Of a stretch of 38,923 nucleotides of DNA, positions 35,584 through 38,923 are shown in pieces. A program made the position numbers and the translations under genes. This DNA is from Verrucomicrobiota bacterium. Lineage in GTDB: Bacteria > Verrucomicrobiota > Verrucomicrobiia > Limisphaerales > J093. Location: contig VHCO01000045.1 of NCBI GenBank assembly GCA_016871715.1, positions 1 to 38,923 of the forward strand, read 5' to 3'. Numbering within the stretch: the stretch's first letter is position 1; each line of letters opens with the position of its first letter. A model generated the notes under the pieces. That model did no database searches, was not told where the DNA came from, and saw nothing but the letters and a program-made list of their open reading frames with translations.

Positions 35584-36792
35584 ATGGCTTCATTTGCGTA
35601 CCTGGCGCGCGAGGCGTCCAGCGGACGGGAGAATCGCGGCACGCTCGAGGCGGCCAGCGAACCGTTGGCCATCGCCACGCTCCTCAACCGGAACCTGTTG
35701 GTGGTTTCCATCCAGGAAAAGGCCGGGCGGCGGGGCAAGGCGGCCGGCGGAACGGTGCCGCTGGCGGACCTGGTCGTGTTCACCCGGCAACTGGCCACCA
35801 TGGTCGACGCCGGGTTGGCAATCGTCTCGTCGCTCCAGGCCCTGGCCGAGCAGACCACCAACAAGGTCATGCGCGACGTGATCCGCGACGTCACCGCCCG
35901 AGTCGAGCAAGGGGACAGCTTCTCGGCCGCATTGCAGAAGCACCCGAAGGTGTTCTCGCGCCTGTACACCTGCATGGTGCAGGCCGGCGAGAAGGGCGGC
36001 TTGTTGGCTGAGGTCTTGGCGCGGCTGGCGACCTACCTCGAGAACACGGCGCGCCTCCGCAAAAAGGTCAAGTCGGCCATGATGTACCCCACCGTGGTGA
36101 GCCTGGTCGCGGTCGGGGTGTCCGTCTTCCTGCTGGTGCGCGTGGTGCCCACCTTCGCCGACGTGTTCCGGGGCTTCGGGCAACAACTGCCGGCGCCCAC
36201 CCAGGCCCTCATCGATCTCAGCCACTGGCTCCAGGCCCGGATCCTCTACGTCCTACCTGTGGTCGTCGGTGGCGTCTATGGCTGGTTCGCCTATATCAAG
36301 ACCCGTCCCGGCCGCGAGTTCTGGGACCGCGTGCGCATCAAACTGCCCATCTTCGGCCTCATCGCGCACAAGATCGTCCTCGCCCGCGTCACCCGCACGC
36401 TCGCCTCCCTCGTCCGCAGCGGCGTGCCCATCCTCGAAGTCTTGAACATCGTCGCCAACACCAGCGGCAACGTGGTCGTCGAGAAAGCCATCCGCTCCGC
36501 CAGTGGCGACATCGAGAAAGGCGACGGCATCTCGGCCGCCCTGGCCAAGCACCCGGTCTTCCCCGTCATGGTCATCCGCATGCTGACCGCGGGCGAACAA
36601 ACGGGCAAGATCGACGCCATGCTCGAGCGCGTGGCGGATTTCTTGGACGAAGAAATCGAGACGACCCTCAGCGGCTTAACCGCCCTAATCGAGCCGCTGT
36701 TGATCGTGTTCCTGGGGATCGTCATCGGGGGGATTGTGATCTGCATGTTCCTGCCCATCTTCCAGCTTGGCAACATCGTCTCCGCCAGATAA
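35584..36792 (+). CDS. Type II secretion / type IV pilus inner-membrane platform protein, GspF/PilC
   Basis: 402 residues from the ATG at 35584, which begins MASFAYLAREASSGRENRGT, the standard N-terminus of the family. Two homologous T2SSF domains are present: about 60-185 (VVFTRQLATMVDAGLAIVSSLQALAEQT) and about 265-390 (RVTRTLASLVRSGVPILEVLNIVANTSGN). Membrane helices lie at about 170-195, 220-240 and 372-395. It forms the rotor or platform for pseudopilus assembly together with a GspE/PilB ATPase, neither of which is encoded nearby. The pseudopilins at 7219, 8339 and 23370 could be substrates of this machinery. The NtrC-type regulator follows 99 bp downstream. Confidence 0.95.
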   Translation: MASFAYLAREASSGRENRGTLEAASEPLAIATLLNRNLLVVSIQEKAGRRGKAAGGTVPLADLVVFTRQLATMVDAGLAIVSSLQALAEQTTNKVMRDVIRDVTARVEQGDSFSAALQKHPKVFSRLYTCMVQAGEKGGLLAEVLARLATYLENTARLRKKVKSAMMYPTVVSLVAVGVSVFLLVRVVPTFADVFRGFGQQLPAPTQALIDLSHWLQARILYVLPVVVGGVYGWFAYIKTRPGREFWDRVRIKLPIFGLIAHKIVLARVTRTLASLVRSGVPILEVLNIVANTSGNVVVEKAIRSASGDIEKGDGISAALAKHPVFPVMVIRMLTAGEQTGKIDAMLERVADFLDEEIETTLSGLTALIEPLLIVFLGIVIGGIVICMFLPIFQLGNIVSAR

Positions 36793-36891
36793 CCATGCCC
36801 CCGTCCCAGTCGCCGTGCCGCGGCGCCGGGCGCGAACCTCGCCCCGCGCCGTCTGCAATCAGCGACGCCGACAACCGTCCGCACGCGCACG

Positions 36892-38412
36892 ATGGCCCGA
36901 GTCCTCCTTATCGATGACGAATTGACGATGGTCCAGATGGTCGCGGAACTCCTCCGGGCCGAGGGCCATGAAGTCCTCCCGTTCACCAACGGCCCCGCTG
37001 CCCTCGACGCCCTCGACGCCTCACCCCCCGACCTCGTCATCACCGACCTGTACCTCGACAAGACCCGGCCGTTCGGGCTCGAGATTCTCAAGAAGGCGCG
37101 GTCCCTCAGCCCCCCAGCCCTGGTGATTGTGATCACCGCCTTCGGCTCGATCGAGTCGGCCGTCGAGGCCATGAAACAGGGCGCCTACGACTACCTCGAG
37201 AAACCGTTTAAGCTCGAACAACTCAAGCTCTGTATCCAACGGGCCTTGTCCTACAACGACGCCGTCTCCGAAAACTTCTACCTGCGCAAACAACTCAAAA
37301 AGAAGTACCAGTTCAGCCAGATCATCGGCGCGGCCCCGACCATGCAAGCCATGTTCCGTATGATCGAGCGGCTGGCCGGCACCGAAAGCACCGTGCTGAT
37401 CCGGGGCGAAAGCGGCACCGGCAAGGAGTTGGTCGCCCGCGCGCTACACTTCAACAGCCGCCGGCACCTCGCACCCTTTGTCCCCATCAACTGCAGCGCC
37501 CTCCCAGAGGCCCTCCTCGAATCCGAGCTGTTCGGCCATCGCAAAGGCGCCTTTACCGGGGCGCTCACGGACAAGAAGGGCCTCTTCCAAGAAGCCGACG
37601 GCGGCACGATCTTCCTGGACGAGGTCGGCTCGATGTCCGCCACGCTCCAAAGCCGGCTGCTGCGTGTTCTGCAGGAGCGGGAGGTGCGGCGCGTGGGCGA
37701 CAACGTGCCCGTCTACGTCAACGTACGTGTGCTCGCGGCCACTAACGAACCTCTCGAACAACGCATCCAGGAAGGCACCTTCCGCGAGGACCTCTATTAC
37801 CGCCTGAATGTCATCGCCATCGATCTGCCACCCCTGCGCGATCGTAAGGAGGACATCCCCCTGCTCATCAGCCACTTCCTGCGTGCCCGCCGGGACCCCC
37901 GCACCGGCTCCCCCTGCCGAATCACCCGCCAGGCCGTCGAGGCTCTCGCGGCCCACTCCTGGCCAGGCAACGTCCGCGAGTTGGAGAACGCCCTCGAGCG
38001 ATCGACGGCCCTCTGCGAAGGCGGTCTCATCAGGGTCTGTGACCTGCCGCCCCTCTTCAAGCGGTACGCCGTCAGCGGCACGGGCGACACCGAATTCCAC
38101 GCCGCTGCCGAGCCCGAGGCCCGGGCCCTCAGCCCCGCCCACGCCGGTGCGGCCGCCGCCGGTCCCGCCCCTACCGCAGCCGCAACCCCCACCGTCGGGC
38201 TGTCCCCTGCCCCTTCGGATTCACCGGCCCCAAAGCCCGGGGACGCCGCCCCGCTGGTGCCTCTGCGGGTCTTCCTGCGGCAGCAGGAGGTGGCCTGTAT
38301 TCAGCGCGCCTTGGCCCAGGCTGGGGGCGACAAGGAACAAGCCGCCCAATTGCTCGGCGTCAGCTTGGCCACCCTTTACCGGAAACTGGCCGAGGACGGC
38401 GAGGGAGACTAA
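36892..38412 (+). CDS. Sigma-54-dependent response regulator, NtrC/PilR type
   Basis: A 506-residue transcription activator. The receiver domain (about 1-120) has D8-D9, phosphoacceptor D52 (LVITDLYLD) and K104 (YLEKPFK). The AAA+ domain (about 142-375) has Walker A GESGTGKE (172-179), the GAFTGA loop that contacts sigma-54 (219-224), Walker B IFLDE (240-244) and the RxNV-type segment YYRLNVIAIDLPPLRDR. A Pro/Ala-rich linker of about 60 residues precedes a Fis-type helix-turn-helix (IQRALAQAGGDKEQAAQLLGVSLATLYRKL). It likely acts like PilR on sigma-54 promoters of pilus or secretion genes. This is inferred from the gspF neighbour; no sensor kinase gene lies beside it. Confidence 0.95.
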   Translation: MARVLLIDDELTMVQMVAELLRAEGHEVLPFTNGPAALDALDASPPDLVITDLYLDKTRPFGLEILKKARSLSPPALVIVITAFGSIESAVEAMKQGAYDYLEKPFKLEQLKLCIQRALSYNDAVSENFYLRKQLKKKYQFSQIIGAAPTMQAMFRMIERLAGTESTVLIRGESGTGKELVARALHFNSRRHLAPFVPINCSALPEALLESELFGHRKGAFTGALTDKKGLFQEADGGTIFLDEVGSMSATLQSRLLRVLQEREVRRVGDNVPVYVNVRVLAATNEPLEQRIQEGTFREDLYYRLNVIAIDLPPLRDRKEDIPLLISHFLRARRDPRTGSPCRITRQAVEALAAHSWPGNVRELENALERSTALCEGGLIRVCDLPPLFKRYAVSGTGDTEFHAAAEPEARALSPAHAGAAAAGPAPTAAATPTVGLSPAPSDSPAPKPGDAAPLVPLRVFLRQQEVACIQRALAQAGGDKEQAAQLLGVSLATLYRKLAEDGEGD

Positions 38413-38476
38413 TCCGCGCCGCCCGTTCCCCTTGGTGCCCAAGCCCATCTCCTCGGTTCCAGCTCTTCTCGGTTGT

Positions 38477-38668
38477 TGTCAACTACATCAAACCAGGTCT
38501 CTTGATGTCTCAGTGTCGGCTCCTGTCAACTACATGAAACCAGCCCTATTAATCGTAACCCATGAGCCGGTGCTCACTGCAGTGCAGAGGACAGAGGGCA
38601 GAGGGATGCCTTAAGCCGCACCGGGTATAGAACTTGTCAACCACTTTAAACCAGGCCAATTGATTGCC
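38477..38668 (+). repeat. Three direct repeats of a TGTCAAC-type sequence
   Basis: Copies begin at 38477, 38524 and 38635, each about 24 nt: TGTCAAC, then five or six variable bases, then AAACCAG. The first and third also share a TTGAT a few bases further on. Spacing is 47 and 111 bp. All point the same way and match the pair at 27834/27955 at the anchor positions. Clustered direct repeats of this kind are typical of transposase-binding ends, for example in IS21-like elements (resemblance only). No transposase is visible before the window ends. Confidence 0.75.
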
Positions 38669-38729
38669 AACGCTACCTCGACCTGTGCTCCCAGCGGCGG
38701 AGAGGAAAAGGGGGCAGACCGCGCGGCGA

Positions 38730-38895
38730 TTAGGGTTCGCGGAGTCGATAGAAGGCCGCGAGGTCGTGGTCGTGGAGCGGTAGGCGAACGAACCATCGAT
38801 CTTCGTGCAGCTCCGGTTCGACGGGGAGAGGGGCGCGAGTCGAAGGATGAGCGTTCCAGTGAATGCGAATGGCAAGTAAACTGCTAATTCTGCCT
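38730..38895 (-). pseudogene. Possible C-terminal remnant of a protein-coding gene
   Basis: On the minus strand a frame of about 54 codons closes with a stop at 38730-38732 and reads LPVEPELHEDRWFVRLPLHD, then HDLAAFYRLREP. It has balanced composition, unlike the Arg/Pro/Ala-rich false frames around it. No ATG, GTG or TTG precedes this stretch in frame, and a TGA blocks it upstream at about 38896-38898. It therefore looks like the tail of a decayed gene. I do not recognise the family. The rest of 38669-38923 shows nothing else I can name. Confidence 0.35.
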
Positions 38896-38923
38896 CTTCA
38901 CCTGATTCCGTCCGCGCGGGGTC

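Overview
The window looks like a chromosomal segment of a high-GC Verrucomicrobiota bacterium, probably of the Limisphaerales/Pedosphaera type. This is inferred from gene content and not proven. The pointers are three pseudopilin-like proteins with FTLIELLVV leaders, a Tat-exported Gfo/Idh/MocA oxidoreductase beside a HEAT-repeat protein, a hybrid beta-propeller sensor kinase, large secreted multidomain proteins, several glycoside hydrolases, and an LpxA that implies a Gram-negative envelope. No tRNA, rRNA, CRISPR array or complete insertion sequence was found.

Layout. 1-290: a 108-bp tandem repeat array. 363-2451 (+): exported Gfo/Idh/MocA oxidoreductase and a HEAT-repeat protein. 2485-8070 (-): pseudopilin, alpha-galactosidase-like enzyme and two FtsX-type ABC permeases, in transcription order from 8070 down to 2485. 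A hairpin terminator at 8252-8285 separates these from another pseudopilin gene (8339-9271, -). 9592-11604 (-): molybdopterin oxidoreductase. 12115-16201 (+): a propeller histidine kinase whose frame is broken by one base, overlapping a NarL-type response regulator by ATGA. 16431-22907 (+): a 2158-residue subtilisin-like protease with lectin-like, IPT, cohesin-like and dockerin-like modules. 22927-24504: palindromic repeats, the 5' stub of a Uma2-type nuclease gene, and a third pseudopilin. 24505-27620: a cytoplasmic Gfo/Idh/MocA oxidoreductase converging on a GH20 hexosaminidase. 28354-29953 (+): radC and lpxA. 30002-31270 (+): a secreted protein of unknown function. 31281-35342 (-): a tight operon of GH99/DUF5010-like protein, Smr-domain protein and rhomboid protease. 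35584-38412 (+): GspF/PilC and an NtrC-type regulator. 38413-38923: short direct repeats that resemble transposon-end sites, and a possible gene remnant.

How the genes fit together. Much of the window serves polymer breakdown at or beyond the cell envelope: GH36, GH20, a GH99-like protein, the giant protease, and sugar-type oxidoreductases. The pseudopilins and the GspF protein could serve secretion of such enzymes, but no GspE, GspD or prepilin peptidase is present here. The sensor kinase/response regulator pair directly upstream of the protease may control it; that link rests on position only. The intergenic DNA is unusually rich in one palindromic repeat family (core GGTAGGGC...GCAGTCC...CTGCG), and the hexamer CTCGAG is strikingly frequent throughout.
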